Of a stretch of 64,000 nt of DNA, positions 9,386 through 22,049 are shown piece by piece. The stretch is from assembly GCF_000749845.1 (NCBI RefSeq), contig NZ_JQHM01000015.1:1-64000 (forward strand). Direction: 5' to 3'. Under the pieces are notes generated by a model. That model saw only the letters and a program-made list of their open reading frames with translations. It did no database searches and was not told where the DNA came from. The translations under genes and the position numbers were made by a program. Position 1 is the first letter of the stretch. Every line of letters begins with the position of its first letter. Source of the DNA: Pectobacterium betavasculorum. GTDB lineage: Bacteria; Pseudomonadota; Gammaproteobacteria; Enterobacterales; Enterobacteriaceae.

Positions 9386-11254
9386 TTAAATCTCGACCTG
9401 AATCCCCAATTCAATCAGCCTGTTCGGCGGTATTTCAAACTGATCCGCCGCCCGCAGCGCATTGCGGCTGAGCATCATGAACAGCTTACCGCGCAAGCGC
9501 AGATACCAGGGGCGTTCGCCGATAACCAGCGACTCATTGGACATAAAGAAAGACGTTTCCATCATCTGGCAGGTTAATCCGTCCTGCCAACAGCGCTGAA
9601 AGACCTCTTCTACATCCGGCGTCTCACGCCAGCCATAGTTGGCGATCACCCGCCAGAACGTCGGAGAAAGCTGTTCAACCGTCACTCGACGGGCATTAAG
9701 CACATAAGGCGCATCCTCCGTTCGCATGGTCAACAGCACCACGCGTTCGTGCAGGATCTTATTGTGTTTGAGGTTATGCAGCAGCGCGAACGGGATCACT
9801 CGAGTGGCGCGCGAGAAATACACCGCCGTGCCAGGAACGCGAGTCGGCGGCGATTTCTCCAACGATGCAATCATGGCATCCAGTGAATTGCCATGCTCAT
9901 GCAACCGACGCAGCAGCCTGAAACGTTCGCTTTTCCACGTCGTCATGATAATAAACATCACCATGCCTAGCGCCAGCGGCAGCCAGCCGCCGGACAGAAT
10001 CTTGACCACGTTTGCCAAAAACATCGGCACGTCGATAATCAGCAGACCCGTCAGTAAAACCCATGCCAGATAGCGATTCCAGAGCCAGTTCTTCACTGCT
10101 ACCGTACAGAACAGGATGCTGGTAATCACCATCGTGCCCGTTACCGCAATACCATAAGCCGCAGCAAGATTGCTCGAATGCTCAAAGCTGACAATCACGA
10201 TGACAACCGCGATATAAAGCATCCAGTTAATGGCAGGAATATAAATCTGACCAGATTCCATATCTGACGTGTGTACGATACGCATCGGCGGTAAATAACC
10301 CAGCCGCACTGCTTGACGCGTCAGGGAGAAAACGCCGGAAATCACCGCCTGCGAAGCAATGATTGTCGCCAGCGTCGCCAATATCATCAGTGGGATCAGC
10401 GCCCAATCTGGTGCCAGCAGGAAGAACGGGTTTTTGATCGCTTCAGGGGTCTTTAACAGCAGCGCGCCTTGTCCGAAGTAATTTAATACCAGCGACGGCA
10501 GCACCACCGTAAACCAGGCCAGACGAATCGGGAATTTACCAAAGTGGCCCATATCGGCATACAGCGCTTCGACCCCAGTAATGGCAAGCACCACCGCTCC
10601 CAGTGCGAAGAACGACACCGCTTTGTATTCGATAAAGAAATGAACGGCGTACATTGGATTCAACGCCTGTAACACTTCAGGATTAGCGATAATACTGCGC
10701 GCACCCAGTATTCCGAGCGTCAAAAACCAAATCAGCATCACGGGCGCAAACAGCTTGCCGACGCTGCCAGTACCGTGTTTTTGAATGATAAACAGTAAAG
10801 TCAGAACGACAATCGATAGCGGAACGATATAGCTATCCATCGACGGCGCGGCGATTTCCAGCCCTTCCATCGCTGACATCACCGAGATGGCTGGCGTAAT
10901 GACCACTTCTCCATAGAAGAAGCTGCCGCCGATTAATCCCATGATAACCAGCACTGACGTCATGCGATCGGAGGTATTACGCCCAGCCAGCGACATTAAT
11001 GTGAGAATCCCCCCCTCACCGGCGTTGTCGGCACGCATCACATAGGTCAGGTATTTCAGCGAAACAACGAGGACCAATAGCCAAAAAATCAGTGAAAGAA
11101 AGCCAAAGACCGAATCAGGCTCGACCCCAAAACCAAACTGCCCCGATAAACATTCCCTTAACGTATAAAGAGGGCTGGTTCCTATATCCCCATAAACCAC
11201 CCCGATGGCCGCCAGCGTGACCGCCGGAAGCGAACGTTTATGTTCTGAGCTCAT
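9386..11254 (-). CDS. kup: Low-affinity potassium transporter Kup
   Basis: 622 residues, equal to E. coli Kup. A K+:H+ symporter of the KUP/HAK/KT family. About 12 membrane segments in the first two thirds, opening with [24 protein letters not shown] family sequence ([10 protein letters not shown]), followed by a roughly 180-residue cytosolic tail. It is transcribed towards qseC, so the two are convergent with a 159-bp gap that holds a short imperfect hairpin but no clear U-tract. Kup works at low osmolarity and acid pH as the constitutive K+ uptake route. Confidence 0.96.
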   Translation of the reverse strand: MSSEHKRSLPAVTLAAIGVVYGDIGTSPLYTLRECLSGQFGFGVEPDSVFGFLSLIFWLLVLVVSLKYLTYVMRADNAGEGGILTLMSLAGRNTSDRMTSVLVIMGLIGGSFFYGEVVITPAISVMSAMEGLEIAAPSMDSYIVPLSIVVLTLLFIIQKHGTGSVGKLFAPVMLIWFLTLGILGARSIIANPEVLQALNPMYAVHFFIEYKAVSFFALGAVVLAITGVEALYADMGHFGKFPIRLAWFTVVLPSLVLNYFGQGALLLKTPEAIKNPFFLLAPDWALIPLMILATLATIIASQAVISGVFSLTRQAVRLGYLPPMRIVHTSDMESGQIYIPAINWMLYIAVVIVIVSFEHSSNLAAAYGIAVTGTMVITSILFCTVAVKNWLWNRYLAWVLLTGLLIIDVPMFLANVVKILSGGWLPLALGMVMFIIMTTWKSERFRLLRRLHEHGNSLDAMIASLEKSPPTRVPGTAVYFSRATRVIPFALLHNLKHNKILHERVVLLTMRTEDAPYVLNARRVTVEQLSPTFWRVIANYGWRETPDVEEVFQRCWQDGLTCQMMETSFFMSNESLVIGERPWYLRLRGKLFMMLSRNALRAADQFEIPPNRLIELGIQVEI

Positions 11255-11764
11255 AAACCTATCTTCTGTTATTAATCAGTCCGCGAAGTGCGTCATTCAC
11301 AGCAACTCGTCCAAAAGCGCACAGTATGCACAAATCAGGATGAAAACCCATTTTTATTGTGCGCTCCACCTTCTACCCCTAAATAATTCGGGTTGCAGGA
11401 CAAAACGTTAACGTTTTGAACAACGCAACGCGTTGGCCCTTTAGGGCGATGCTCAGCCATGAGCATCGTAACGCGGCAAGCGAGAGACACGTAAGTGTGT
11501 CGAGTAACGCAGCCAACACACCTGCAATTTGATGTATGACGGGTGTATACGAAACATCCTGTAAAAGGTGGTTTATTGCTTACCTACCCCGTTAAGGTGT
11601 AATAATCCGTAAAAGCATTCTAATAAAAATCTGTGATCTGCCGTTTATTATTACTATTGTCTTTCTGAAAGTAGGGTTTTTCTTAGGTACCACTTTCAGT
11701 AAAGCAGTCAGGTTCAAAAATAAACAATTTCAGTACATCACATCATGGGACTAACGGATTAATT
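11255..11764. other. Intergenic region kup/ravA
   Basis: No gene is credible in these 510 bp between the divergent kup and ravA. The left third must hold the kup promoter, the middle is an ERIC-type repeat (11373-11549), and the right third is AT-rich and must hold the ravA promoter. An 8-bp perfect stem CTGAAAGT (11665-11672) / ACTTTCAG (11692-11699) closes a 19-nt loop. It lies 66 bp before the ravA start and could be part of its leader. I cannot assign a function to it. Confidence 0.6.
11373..11549. repeat. ERIC-type element with hairpin insert, upstream of ravA
   Basis: 177 bp with ERIC-like ends: TACCCCTAAATAATTCGG at the left and GATGTATGACGGGTGTATA at the right. The central ERIC core is shortened to GCGAGAGACACGTAAGTGTG and GCAGCCAAC. 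From 11399 it carries the same hairpin module seen in the other copies: stems AAAACG/CGTTTT, CAACGC/GCGTTG, CCC/GGG and GATGCTC/GAGCATC in that order. Confidence 0.82.
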
Positions 11765-13264
11765 ATGCGTCAAACTGCGGCATTGGCTGAAAGAATTTCT
11801 CGTCTCAGCCATGCGCTAGAACATGGGCTCTACGAAAGACAGCACGCTATTCGCCTTTGTCTGCTGGCAGCACTAAGCGGAGAAAGTGTTTTTCTGCTGG
11901 GCCCACCAGGTATAGCTAAAAGTATGATCGCCCGGCGTCTTAAATTCGCTTTTCGTCATGCGAATGCATTTGAGTACCTGATGACCCGCTTCTCCACGCC
12001 AGAAGAGGTGTTTGGTCCCCTTTCCATTCAGGCACTAAAAGATGAAGGTCGCTACCAGCGCCTCACAGCCGGTTATCTGCCGGAAGCCGAAATCGTGTTT
12101 CTGGATGAAATCTGGAAAGCGGGCCCCGCTATTTTGAACACGCTGCTGACGGCCATTAACGAACGACGTTTCCGTAATGGCAACAGCGAAGATACGATCC
12201 CCATGCGCCTACTGGTCGCCGCCTCGAATGAATTGCCGGAAGCGGATGGCGGTCTGGAAGCGCTCTACGACCGAATGCTCATCCGTCTATGGCTCGATCG
12301 GGTACAGGAAAAACAGAATTTCCGTGCGCTGCTTGTGAATAACAGCAGCGATCGCGATAACCCTGTCCCGCCCGCTCTCAGCGTCAGCGATGAAGAGTAC
12401 CAACAGTGGCAGAAAGACATTGAGCACGTCGCATTACCGGAAACGGGTTTCGAGCTGATTTATACGCTGCGCCAGCAGTTAGATGCGCTTGAACAAGCGC
12501 CCTATATTTCCGATCGACGCTGGAAAAAAGCCCTGCGCCTGCTTCAGGCTAGCGCGTTTTTCTGCGGCCGAGATTCCATCACGCCGATTGATATTATTCT
12601 GCTGAAAGACTGCCTCTGGCATGACCAAAGCACGTTGACGCTCATCGAACGCCAGCTTGAACTGTTGATTACCGAGCACGCCTATCAACAAAAAAGCCTG
12701 TTGTTCCGTCTTCAGCAGGTGAATACCAAACGTCAGCAATACCAGCGTGAACAAAGTGAATTGCAGGCATTTTCAGTAGAGAAACAGGGACACTTTCTGG
12801 GCCGAAAATTCCATTACGCCTTGCCTGACACTATCGTCGCTGAAACATTGGATCTGGTGCTACAACGCCCATTAATCCTGCATGATATTGAAGTCAACCA
12901 CCTGATCATTGAGAGGAATGCTCTGCAAGGCTGGCTGCAAAAAGGGGGAGAAATCCGGGGTAAACTTAACGGCATTGGCTTTACCCAACGTCTCGACCTG
13001 CTGGTGGACGATAGACAGCATCTGGCCATTCGCGATATCAGTCTGCAATCCTCTGTTCTTTCTCTGCCGGAAAAACGCGACTGTGCACTTCCTGCCGACA
13101 TTATCGATGAGTATGAAAAGCTAAAGATGCAGCTTCGCGAACAGCGTCGCTTATTCAGCCAGCATCAGCCTTGCCTGTTCGTCCCCAGTGAGTGGCTGGC
13201 TAAAATAGAAGCCAGCCTGCAACAGGTCGCCGAGCAGATCCAGCAATCAGAGCAACAGGATTAA
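11765..13264 (+). CDS. ravA: RavA, MoxR-family AAA+ ATPase
   Basis: 499 residues. Walker A GPPGIAKS (46-53), Walker B VFLDEI (111-116), sensor region [11 protein letters not shown] and an Arg finger region around YDRMLIRLW. The C-terminal part is the RavA-specific discoidal/LARA region. In E. coli the hexamer binds the inducible lysine decarboxylase LdcI and, with ViaA, acts as a chaperone-like pair linked to acid stress, respiration and aminoglycoside sensitivity. viaA follows 5 bp after the stop, as in E. coli. Confidence 0.95.
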   Translation: MRQTAALAERISRLSHALEHGLYERQHAIRLCLLAALSGESVFLLGPPGIAKSMIARRLKFAFRHANAFEYLMTRFSTPEEVFGPLSIQALKDEGRYQRLTAGYLPEAEIVFLDEIWKAGPAILNTLLTAINERRFRNGNSEDTIPMRLLVAASNELPEADGGLEALYDRMLIRLWLDRVQEKQNFRALLVNNSSDRDNPVPPALSVSDEEYQQWQKDIEHVALPETGFELIYTLRQQLDALEQAPYISDRRWKKALRLLQASAFFCGRDSITPIDIILLKDCLWHDQSTLTLIERQLELLITEHAYQQKSLLFRLQQVNTKRQQYQREQSELQAFSVEKQGHFLGRKFHYALPDTIVAETLDLVLQRPLILHDIEVNHLIIERNALQGWLQKGGEIRGKLNGIGFTQRLDLLVDDRQHLAIRDISLQSSVLSLPEKRDCALPADIIDEYEKLKMQLREQRRLFSQHQPCLFVPSEWLAKIEASLQQVAEQIQQSEQQD

Positions 13265-13269
13265 CGCCG

Positions 13270-14748
13270 ATGATCACGCTGGAATCACTGGAAATGCTGC
13301 TATCTATCGATGAAAACGAGCTGCTGGACGATCTTGTCATCACGCTTCTGGCGACACCGCAGCTCGCTTTCTTCTTTGAAAAATATCCCAGCCTGAAATC
13401 CGCGTTACTCAGCGATCTCCCTCACTGGAAAGAAACCTTAAAGCAGCGCCTGCGGACCACTCAGGTACCGCCAGAGCTGGAAAAAGAATTTAGCTGCTAC
13501 CAACGTGCACAATCGATCGACAACCAGGCCTTTCAGACACGCCTGCCTGCGATTATGGATACGCTGAACAACGTGGAATCGCCGTTTCTGACGCAGGCGT
13601 CCCAGCTCATTACCTCTCCAGAAAAAACGCCAGGGCAGAAGATAACGAGTGGGCTCCACGCGCTCTTTCTTCAGCGCTGGCGGCTAAGCCTGACACTGCA
13701 AACCGTTTCACTGCATCAGCAATTGATGGATCAAGAGCGGGAAATTCTGCTGGATGAACTGCAACAGCGCCTGACCTTGAGTGGCAAACTCGAACCGATT
13801 TTGGCCGAAAATGAAAACGCGGCTGGTCGGCTATGGGATCTTAGCGCCGCACAGCGTATTCATACCGATCCCCGCCCGTTACTGGATTTCGGCGCTTTCC
13901 TGCAACGCCAGCCGGCATTACAGAAGTTGGCGGAACGTTTGGGACGTAGCCGGGAGACCAAATCCATCCTCACGCAGGAAGCACCACAAGAAGCCTTCCG
14001 GGTAAGAGTTCGAGAACCCGCCACCGTACCTGAGCAGGTGAGCGGCGTGCATCAGAGCGACGATATCTTGCGTTTGATGCCGACGGAACTGGTGACTCTG
14101 GGCATCAGCGAACTGGAATTCGAATTTTATCGTCGCCTGCTGGAACATCGATTGCTGACCTATCGCTTACAGGGTGAGAGCTGGCGCGAGAAAGTCACCG
14201 AGCGCCCCGTTGTCCATCAACAAAACGAACAGCAGCCGCGTGGCCCGTTTATTGTCTGCGTTGATACGTCAGGTTCTATGGGAGGCTTTAATGAACGCTG
14301 TGCCAAAGCTTTCTGTCTGGCACTGATGCGCATCGCACTCGCTGACAACCGCCGTTGCTACATCATGCTGTTTTCTACCGGTGTGGTTAAGTATGAGCTG
14401 ACGTCTGAAGACGGATTAGATCAGGCGATACGTTTTCTCAGCCAGTCCTTTCGCGGCGGCACGGATATGGCTGCCTGTCTGTCAGCGTTGTTGGATAAGA
14501 TGGACGATGCACTCTGGCATGATGCCGATGCCGTGGTGATTTCGGATTTTATCGCCCAGCGGTTGCCGGATGAGGTGGTGAATAAGGTGAAAAGCCGTCA
14601 GAAGCAGCTACAGCACCGTTTTCATGCTGTAGCGATGTCCGATCATGGCAAACCCGGTATCATGCACATCTTTGATCATATCTGGCGCTTTGATACCGGG
14701 CTAAAAAGCCGTTTAATGCGCCGCTGGCAGAACGGCAAGGCTTATTAA
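13270..14748 (+). CDS. viaA: ViaA, VWA-domain partner of RavA
   Basis: 492 residues. The N-terminal two thirds are helical; the C-terminal third is a von Willebrand A domain with the MIDAS motif DTSGS (332-336) and downstream TDMAA and VVISDFI elements. It stimulates RavA ATPase activity in E. coli. Downstream it is convergent with asnA and the two stop codons overlap by a few bases (14745-14748), so there is no space for a separate terminator between them. Confidence 0.94.
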   Translation: MITLESLEMLLSIDENELLDDLVITLLATPQLAFFFEKYPSLKSALLSDLPHWKETLKQRLRTTQVPPELEKEFSCYQRAQSIDNQAFQTRLPAIMDTLNNVESPFLTQASQLITSPEKTPGQKITSGLHALFLQRWRLSLTLQTVSLHQQLMDQEREILLDELQQRLTLSGKLEPILAENENAAGRLWDLSAAQRIHTDPRPLLDFGAFLQRQPALQKLAERLGRSRETKSILTQEAPQEAFRVRVREPATVPEQVSGVHQSDDILRLMPTELVTLGISELEFEFYRRLLEHRLLTYRLQGESWREKVTERPVVHQQNEQQPRGPFIVCVDTSGSMGGFNERCAKAFCLALMRIALADNRRCYIMLFSTGVVKYELTSEDGLDQAIRFLSQSFRGGTDMAACLSALLDKMDDALWHDADAVVISDFIAQRLPDEVVNKVKSRQKQLQHRFHAVAMSDHGKPGIMHIFDHIWRFDTGLKSRLMRRWQNGKAY

Positions 14749-15737
14749 AGCAGGCCTGAAACCGACTCACGCAACGGCTGTGGCCAGACTCCGCACTGAA
14801 CCTGACCAATGTGCGGCAATTGTAGCAACAACATGACAAGGCGAGACTGACCGATTCCCCCGCCAATCGTTTGTGGCATCTCACCGCGCAGCAGCGCCTG
14901 ATGCCATTCCAGCTTCAGACGCTCTTCATCCTGCGTCAGTGCCAACTGGCGTGTTAATGCTTCAGCGTCCACGCGGATACCCATAGATGAAATCTCAAAC
15001 GCATCGTTAAGAACCGGGTTCCACACAATAATATCGCCGTTCAAACCCGCTAATTCCTGCTCGCCCGGCGTCGTCCAATCATCATAATCCGGCGCGCGTA
15101 CATCGTGAGAGTGTCCGCTGGACAGCTTACCGCCAATTCCAATCAGGAAGACGGCACCCAGTTCTTTAGCGATAGCTCGCTCACGCCCTTTGGCGTCCAG
15201 ATCGGGATAGCGATTCAGTAGCGTTTCGGTATGCACAAAATGAATCTGCTCTGGTAAGAAAGGCTGAATGCCAAACGCCTGATGTACCGCTGCCTCAGTC
15301 GCTTTAATGCCCTGATAAATACGCGTGACTGTCGATTTCAGATACTCGGCATTGCGCTCACCATCTCCCATTACGCGCTCCCAATCCCACTGATCGACAT
15401 AAACCGAGTGGATCGGGCTCAGACGATCTTCGTCCGGACGTAGTGCCTTCATGTGGGTATAAATGCCTTCGCCGAAGCTAAAATCATACGCGCCCAGCGT
15501 TTTACGTTTCCATTTAGCCAGCGAGTGCACCACTTCAAATGTAGCATCCGGTAAGGCTTTAACCTTAACCTGCACCGCTTTTTCTGTACCAGACAAGTTA
15601 TCCTGCGTGCCATCGCCGATACGGCTGAGAATCGGTGCCTGAACCTCAATCAATCCCAGAAGCTGCTCCAGTTGGCTGGAGAAGAAAGATTTAACGAAGC
15701 TGATTTGCTGCTGCTTTTCGATGTACTGCTTTTTCAT
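14745..15737 (-). CDS. asnA: Ammonia-dependent asparagine synthetase AsnA
   Basis: 330 residues, as in E. coli. Makes asparagine from aspartate, ammonia and ATP (AMP-forming), with a fold like class II aminoacyl-tRNA synthetases. The N-terminal [20 protein letters not shown], the central [12 protein letters not shown] and the C-terminal [15 protein letters not shown] are conserved family stretches. It is divergent from its activator gene asnC, with 152 bp between the start codons. Confidence 0.96.
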   Translation of the reverse strand: MKKQYIEKQQQISFVKSFFSSQLEQLLGLIEVQAPILSRIGDGTQDNLSGTEKAVQVKVKALPDATFEVVHSLAKWKRKTLGAYDFSFGEGIYTHMKALRPDEDRLSPIHSVYVDQWDWERVMGDGERNAEYLKSTVTRIYQGIKATEAAVHQAFGIQPFLPEQIHFVHTETLLNRYPDLDAKGRERAIAKELGAVFLIGIGGKLSSGHSHDVRAPDYDDWTTPGEQELAGLNGDIIVWNPVLNDAFEISSMGIRVDAEALTRQLALTQDEERLKLEWHQALLRGEMPQTIGGGIGQSRLVMLLLQLPHIGQVQCGVWPQPLRESVSGLL

Positions 15738-15889
15738 TGCCGCGTCTCTTATTCATCGTATTTAGTTATTCATTAAGCAATAAAAATCGCCAGTTATTCA
15801 ATAATCTTATGGATAAATTGCACTTGTGCTTTTAATCCGTCATTTTATAGCGGTATAAAATCATTATTCGCTAAAATAGGAGGCTCAAA

Positions 15890-16351
15890 GTGGCAGAAAT
15901 TTATCAGATCGATAATCTCGATCGCGGCATTCTTTCCGCCTTAATGGAAAATGCGCGCACCCCTTATGCCGAACTGGCAAAACAGTTTTCCGTCAGTCCA
16001 GGAACAATCCACGTTCGGGTGGAAAAAATGAAACAGGCGGGCATCATTATCGGCACGCGTCTGGACGTTAATCCAAAACAGTTGGGCTATGACGTGTGCT
16101 GCTTTATCGGCATCATTCTGAAAAGCGCTAAAGATTATCCCTCAGCGCTGGAAAAGCTAAACAACCTGGAAGAAGTGGTTGAGGCCTACTACACCACTGG
16201 GCATTACAGTATCTTTATTAAGGTCATGTGTCGTTCGATCGAGGCGCTGCAACATGTACTTATCAACAAGATCCAAACAATTGATGAAATTCAGTCCACC
16301 GAAACACTGATCTCTCTGCAAAACCCCATTATGCGGACGATCGCGCCATAA
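15890..16351 (+). CDS. asnC: AsnC, Lrp/AsnC-family regulator of asnA
   Basis: 153 residues. N-terminal helix-turn-helix (about 20-45, YAELAKQFSVSPGTIHVRVE) and C-terminal RAM ligand domain (GHYSIFIKVMCRS). It activates asnA when asparagine is scarce and regulates itself. The start is GTG at 15890, supported by an AGGAGG ribosome site at 15878-15883 and by alignment with E. coli AsnC. Confidence 0.95.
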   Translation: MAEIYQIDNLDRGILSALMENARTPYAELAKQFSVSPGTIHVRVEKMKQAGIIIGTRLDVNPKQLGYDVCCFIGIILKSAKDYPSALEKLNNLEEVVEAYYTTGHYSIFIKVMCRSIEALQHVLINKIQTIDEIQSTETLISLQNPIMRTIAP

Positions 16352-16372
16352 TGCTTTTTTCCTATACCCATA

Positions 16373-16381
16373 TTATCCACA
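16373..16381 (+). promoter_or_regulatory. DnaA box in the mioC promoter region
   Basis: A perfect consensus DnaA box TTATCCACA lies 60 bp before the mioC start. In E. coli a DnaA box in the mioC promoter represses mioC transcription, which otherwise enters oriC. Position and sequence agree with that. Confidence 0.8.
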
Positions 16382-16440
16382 GGTAGATCCCAGCCAGATC
16401 ACAGCGTACAATGTCCCGTCTTTTATCGGATGGGATCACT

Positions 16441-16884
16441 ATGGCAGACATCACCTTAATCAGTGGCAGTACCCTTGGCAGCGCCGAATATGTGGCAGAG
16501 CATTTGGCTGAACTGCTGGAAAAGGATGATTTCTCCACTGAAATTCTGCACGGTCCTACGCTCGATGCACTTCCCGAAAGTGGTATATGGCTAGTGGTGA
16601 CCTCTACACACGGTGCAGGGGAGTTCCCTGACAACCTGAAAGCGCTGTTTGAACAGTTGGAACAGCAAAAGCCCGGTCTTTCTCAGGTGAATTTTGGTGC
16701 GATAGGGATCGGCAGTAAAGAGTACGACACATTCTGTGGCGCGATCCAAACAGCGGATCGAGTACTCACGCAATTAGGGGCTAAACGGATCGGTGAAGTC
16801 CTAGAGATCGACATCACGCAGCATCAAATTCCAGAAGATCCAGCAGAAGAATGGTTAGGATCGTGGGTTAATTTACTCAAATAA
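16441..16884 (+). CDS. mioC: Flavodoxin-like protein MioC
   Basis: 147 residues. FMN-binding flavodoxin with the phosphate-binding loop SGSTLGSAEYVAE near the N-terminus and THGAGEFPDN plus GSKEYDTFCGA as flavin contacts. In E. coli MioC takes part in biotin synthase electron supply. I use ATG 16441 instead of one 30 bp upstream, because MADITLISGSTLG is the family N-terminus. It lies directly beside oriC and transcription from it runs into the origin. Confidence 0.94.
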   Translation: MADITLISGSTLGSAEYVAEHLAELLEKDDFSTEILHGPTLDALPESGIWLVVTSTHGAGEFPDNLKALFEQLEQQKPGLSQVNFGAIGIGSKEYDTFCGAIQTADRVLTQLGAKRIGEVLEIDITQHQIPEDPAEEWLGSWVNLLK

Positions 16885-17180
16885 GATGAAATATTCAGCA
16901 GTTGAATGTGGATAACTATGCTTATTTCAGGTGTAAAAGCAGTAGTTATCCCAATAACAACCCAAGTATGTTTTTTGCCCTGTGCATAACTCCGCATTAT
17001 GATCCCAGCTTATACTGGCTAGGATCACCGATCATTCACAGGTAAGGATCAACGGCATTCTCTTGATCTTTAATATGAATAATCACTTATCCACACAACA
17101 TGACGATCCTAATAAGAGATCTAATAAAGAGATCTTTAAATAAAAAGATCTTTCTTTAATTAACGAGGATCCAACGGACT
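16885..17180. other. oriC: Chromosomal replication origin oriC
   Basis: Located between mioC and mnmG as in other Enterobacterales. Perfect DnaA boxes: TTATCCACA at 17087-17095 (R1 position) and its complement TGTGGATAA at 16907-16915 (R4 position). Weaker boxes are TTATCCCAA at 16946-16954 (R2-like) and TGTGCATAA at 16981-16989. The mnmG side has the AT-rich unwinding element (about 17106-17162) with 13-mer-like units starting GATCT at 17118, 17131 and 17147. Eleven GATC sites lie between about 16990 and 17235, the targets of Dam and SeqA. Confidence 0.95.
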
Positions 17181-17274
17181 TGGTCGTTGGCTCAAAGTTG
17201 AGTAGAATCCCCATCCCAAGGCAAATAACGATCGTTCGCCACTCATCATTCGCAATAATGCGAGGAGCAGTTCC

Positions 17275-19164
17275 ATGTTTTATCCAGATCCATTTGACGT
17301 CATCGTAATCGGTGGCGGTCATGCCGGAACAGAAGCAGCAATGGCTTCTGCCCGAATGGGCCAACAGACGCTTTTACTTACGCACAATATTGATACGCTG
17401 GGACAAATGTCTTGTAACCCGGCGATCGGCGGTATTGGAAAAGGCCATCTGGTTAAAGAGATCGATGCCATGGGAGGGTTGATGGCGCACGCCGTCGATC
17501 AGGCAGGTATACAGTTTAGGATACTAAACAGCAGTAAAGGCCCAGCGGTCAGAGCAACTCGTGCACAAGCGGATCGCGTGCTCTATCGTCAGGCTGTTCG
17601 CACCGCATTGGAGAATCAGCCAAACCTGACGATCTTCCAGCAAGCTGTTGACGATCTGATTGTGGAAAACGATCGTGTCGTCGGTGCTGTTACCCAGATG
17701 GGACTAAAATTTCGTGCGAAAGCCGTGGTATTAACGGTAGGCACTTTCCTTGATGGCAAGATTCACATCGGACTGGATAACTACAGTGGTGGGCGTGCGG
17801 GCGATCCGCCTTCCATTCCGCTAGCGCGTCGTCTGCGTGAACTGCCTCTGCGCGTCAACCGCCTGAAAACGGGTACACCACCACGTATTGATGGCAGAAC
17901 CATTGATTTTAGCGTGCTAGCACAACAGCACGGTGATAATCCAATGCCAGTTTTCTCATTTCTGGGGAACGCGAGCCAGCATCCGGCACAAATGCCGTGC
18001 TACATCACGCATACCAATGAGAAAACGCATGATGTGATCCGTAATAATCTGGATCGTAGCCCGATGTATGCCGGGATCATCGAAGGGATCGGGCCACGTT
18101 ACTGTCCATCGATCGAAGACAAAGTCATGCGTTTTGCCGATCGAAATACGCATCAGATCTTTCTCGAACCTGAAGGGCTGACCAGTAACGAAATTTACCC
18201 TAACGGGATCTCGACAAGTTTGCCGTTTGATGTCCAGTGGCAAATTGTTCGCTCAATGGCTGGGATGGAAAATGCACGTATCGTTCGTCCTGGGTATGCG
18301 ATTGAGTACGATTTCTTCGATCCTCGCGATTTGAAACCTACGCTGGAAAACAAATTTGTTCATGGCCTGTTCTTTGCCGGGCAAATCAACGGGACAACAG
18401 GGTATGAGGAAGCGGCGGCACAAGGGATGCTCGCTGGCCTGAATGCGGCTCGCCTGTCTGCCGATAAGGAAGGCTGGTCACCACGTCGCGATCAAGCCTA
18501 TCTCGGCGTGCTGGTTGACGATCTTTGTACGCTGGGTACGAAAGAACCCTACCGCATGTTTACGTCACGTGCTGAATACCGTCTGATGCTACGAGAAGAT
18601 AACGCCGATCTACGTTTGACTGAAATGGGCCGTGAGCTGGGGATGGTTGACGATCATCGCTGGGCACGTTTCAACGAGAAGCTCGAGAACATTGAGAAAG
18701 AGCGCCAGCGTCTGCGTGACATTCACGTTCACCCGCAATCTGAACAACTGGATCAGGTTAATTCACTGCTGAAAACGCCTTTGTCGCGTGAAGCGAACGG
18801 TGAAGAGTTGCTACGTCGCCCAGAAGTGGATTACGTTCAGCTTACTGCGCTACCGCTGTTTGCTCCGGGACTAACCGATGAGCAGGCTGCTGAACAGGTT
18901 GAAATTCAGGTTAAATACGAAGGGTATATTGCTCGTCAACAGGATGAGATTGAGAAACAGCTGCGCAATGAAAATGCGCTGCTGCCTGCCGACTTGGATT
19001 ACAAGCAGGTGAATGGGTTGTCCAACGAGGTTATTGCCAAGCTGAACGATCACAAACCTTCGTCTATCGGTCAGGCCTCGCGTATTTCTGGCATTACGCC
19101 TGCGGCGATCTCAATTCTACTGATCTGGCTTAAAAAACAGGGTCTGCTGCGCCGCAGCGCCTGA
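17275..19164 (+). CDS. mnmG: tRNA uridine-5-carboxymethylaminomethyl synthesis enzyme MnmG (GidA)
   Basis: 629 residues. FAD-binding protein that, with MnmE, installs the cmnm5/mnm5 group on wobble U34 of several tRNAs. N-terminal dinucleotide fold [12 protein letters not shown] (11-22), then [13 protein letters not shown], and the C-terminal helical domain ending in [19 protein letters not shown]. Length and sequence are typical. Its coding sequence is very rich in GATC (I counted 26 in 1890 bp), which fits SeqA binding close to oriC. Followed by a hairpin and rsmG. Confidence 0.97.
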   Translation: MFYPDPFDVIVIGGGHAGTEAAMASARMGQQTLLLTHNIDTLGQMSCNPAIGGIGKGHLVKEIDAMGGLMAHAVDQAGIQFRILNSSKGPAVRATRAQADRVLYRQAVRTALENQPNLTIFQQAVDDLIVENDRVVGAVTQMGLKFRAKAVVLTVGTFLDGKIHIGLDNYSGGRAGDPPSIPLARRLRELPLRVNRLKTGTPPRIDGRTIDFSVLAQQHGDNPMPVFSFLGNASQHPAQMPCYITHTNEKTHDVIRNNLDRSPMYAGIIEGIGPRYCPSIEDKVMRFADRNTHQIFLEPEGLTSNEIYPNGISTSLPFDVQWQIVRSMAGMENARIVRPGYAIEYDFFDPRDLKPTLENKFVHGLFFAGQINGTTGYEEAAAQGMLAGLNAARLSADKEGWSPRRDQAYLGVLVDDLCTLGTKEPYRMFTSRAEYRLMLREDNADLRLTEMGRELGMVDDHRWARFNEKLENIEKERQRLRDIHVHPQSEQLDQVNSLLKTPLSREANGEELLRRPEVDYVQLTALPLFAPGLTDEQAAEQVEIQVKYEGYIARQQDEIEKQLRNENALLPADLDYKQVNGLSNEVIAKLNDHKPSSIGQASRISGITPAAISILLIWLKKQGLLRRSA

Positions 19165-19186
19165 TTTAAGGTAAACTTATTGCCCT

Positions 19187-19213
19187 AAATAGCCGGTTAT
19201 CCGGCTATTTTTA
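19187..19213 (+). terminator. Hairpin with T-tract between mnmG and rsmG
   Basis: Stem AAATAGCCGG (19187-19196) / CCGGCTATTT (19201-19210) with loop TTAT, followed by TTATTATTAA. It looks like an intrinsic terminator or attenuator. Since rsmG starts only 34 bp later, it may allow partial read-through. Confidence 0.75.
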
Positions 19214-19246
19214 TTATTAACCTCATATTTTCATCGGGATTTTATT

Positions 19247-19867
19247 GTGCGCAACACACTCGATAATCTGCTAAACGCGGCTGATATTGTAATTTCAGAT
19301 AAGCAAAAAAATCTTCTGATACAGTACGTTGAAATGCTTAACAAATGGAACAAAGCTTATAACCTGACGTCTGTACGCGATCCGCAGCAAATGCTTGTCC
19401 GTCATATTATGGACAGTATCGTAGTTGAGCCGCATTTACACGGGCAGCGTTTTATCGATGTAGGAACAGGACCTGGATTGCCAGGAATTCCCTTGGCGAT
19501 TGTCCGTCCTGAGTCGCATTTCACCTTGTTGGATAGTCTGGGTAAACGTGTGCGTTTCCTGCGTCAGGTACAGCATGAACTACAGCTTGAGAACATCACG
19601 CCAGTGCAGAGTCGTGTTGAAGCATTTCCGGCAGAGCCGCCTTTTGATGGGGTGATCAGCCGGGCATTTGCCTCGTTGCAGGATATGATTAGCTGGTGCA
19701 ATCATCTTCCAGCCAGACCAGCAGGGCGCTTTTATGCCCTAAAAGGCGTACTTCCAGACGATGAGTTGTCATCTTTGCCGCAAGGTGTCTTATTAGATCA
19801 GGTTGTCCGTTTATCTGTTCCCAATCTGGAAGGTGAACGCCATTTGGTCGTGCTTAAACCAAACTAA
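19247..19867 (+). CDS. rsmG: 16S rRNA 7-methylguanosine-527 methyltransferase RsmG (GidB)
   Basis: 206 residues. SAM-binding motif [15 protein letters not shown] (69-83) and the following [15 protein letters not shown]. It methylates G527 of 16S rRNA in the 530 loop; loss gives low-level streptomycin resistance in many bacteria. The start codon is GTG at 19247; the next residues align with E. coli RsmG. It is the second gene after oriC and is followed by 620 bp without a gene. Confidence 0.95.
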   Translation: MRNTLDNLLNAADIVISDKQKNLLIQYVEMLNKWNKAYNLTSVRDPQQMLVRHIMDSIVVEPHLHGQRFIDVGTGPGLPGIPLAIVRPESHFTLLDSLGKRVRFLRQVQHELQLENITPVQSRVEAFPAEPPFDGVISRAFASLQDMISWCNHLPARPAGRFYALKGVLPDDELSSLPQGVLLDQVVRLSVPNLEGERHLVVLKPN

Positions 19868-20239
19868 TTTTGTTTTTTATCAAAAAAATCATAACTAAAT
19901 ATTGCATATCAAGCGGTCGCCTCGTTTATAGATAGCATCGTTCGAGAACAAATCGCGATCACTGAAATTTTACATCTTAGTTTTTTCTGTGCCGTTCTTT
20001 TACTTTCGTACTGAATAATAACGAGCGAAAATAAATCATCGTCATCAAAAATTAGTTATTTTTGTGTTAATTGAGTAAAAAAAAGATATCAATAATGTCA
20101 ATAGGTAGTTGAAACGTTGTTTGTTGCATTTTCCGAATGCGATTTTTATTAACTTGTTGAAGTTAATAAAAATAAATAGCTTATTTTGCTAAAGACAAAA
20201 AAAAACACGTTCTGCTATAAATATCGCTAAAGTCTTTTA

Positions 20240-20255
20240 TGTGAGTCGCATCACA
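20240..20255. promoter_or_regulatory. CRP-cAMP binding site upstream of the atp operon
   Basis: TGTGAGTCGCATCACA matches the CRP consensus TGTGA-N6-TCACA in every conserved position. It lies about 150 bp upstream of the -10 element I assign to the atp promoter, too far for simple class I or II activation of that promoter. The target may be an unseen promoter at about 20290-20310. Confidence 0.75.
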
Positions 20256-20369
20256 GATTAGAGGGCTTTAGAAATTAATTACACCAGACATGAACAGAGA
20301 TGATTGTTAGCAAAAAGGGGGCTTCAGAAAGAAATTTAAATAATTGTTCACCTTTTCGCTACTTATCGA

Positions 20370-20397
20370 TTGAATTCGCAGGTATGACCCGTATAAT
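20370..20397 (+). promoter_or_regulatory. Probable atp operon promoter
   Basis: TTGAAT (20370-20375), 16-bp spacer, TATAAT (20392-20397); the start would be near 20404, about 85 bp before atpI. A second possible promoter, TTGACT at 20416-20421 with TTTATA at 20440-20445, lies closer to the gene but with a poorer spacer. Assignment is by inspection. Confidence 0.6.
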
Positions 20398-20490
20398 TTG
20401 CTCGTTTTTTGCTGCTTGACTCAGTGGTGTAAAGGCAGTTTTATACGTCATTCGGTATACCTCTGAAAAGGTATGGAGAGAGCAAACGTC

Positions 20491-21697
<1,207 letters not shown>

Positions 21698-21728
21698 TTT
21701 TCTTTCAACAAATAACGTTTTTAACTGA

Positions 21729-21986
<258 letters not shown>

Positions 21987-22049
21987 GCAGAATGTTTTCT
22001 GCTGAGGTTAAAACATCAACTTATTTAACTTTGAAAGAGGCATTGTGCT

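Larger units (their letters stand above)
19868..20490. other. Intergenic region rsmG/atpI
   Basis: About 620 bp, strongly AT-rich in its first 400 bp, with no credible gene. It contains a perfect CRP site (20240-20255) and, nearer to atpI, the probable atp operon promoter. A gap of this length is also present in E. coli at this place. No RNA gene that I recognise is encoded here. Confidence 0.6.

Noticed and set aside
11255..11400. Potassium or c-di-AMP riboswitch before kup
   Set aside because: The 5' region of kup on the minus strand shows no ydaO- or kimA-type conserved motifs, and such switches are not expected in Enterobacterales.
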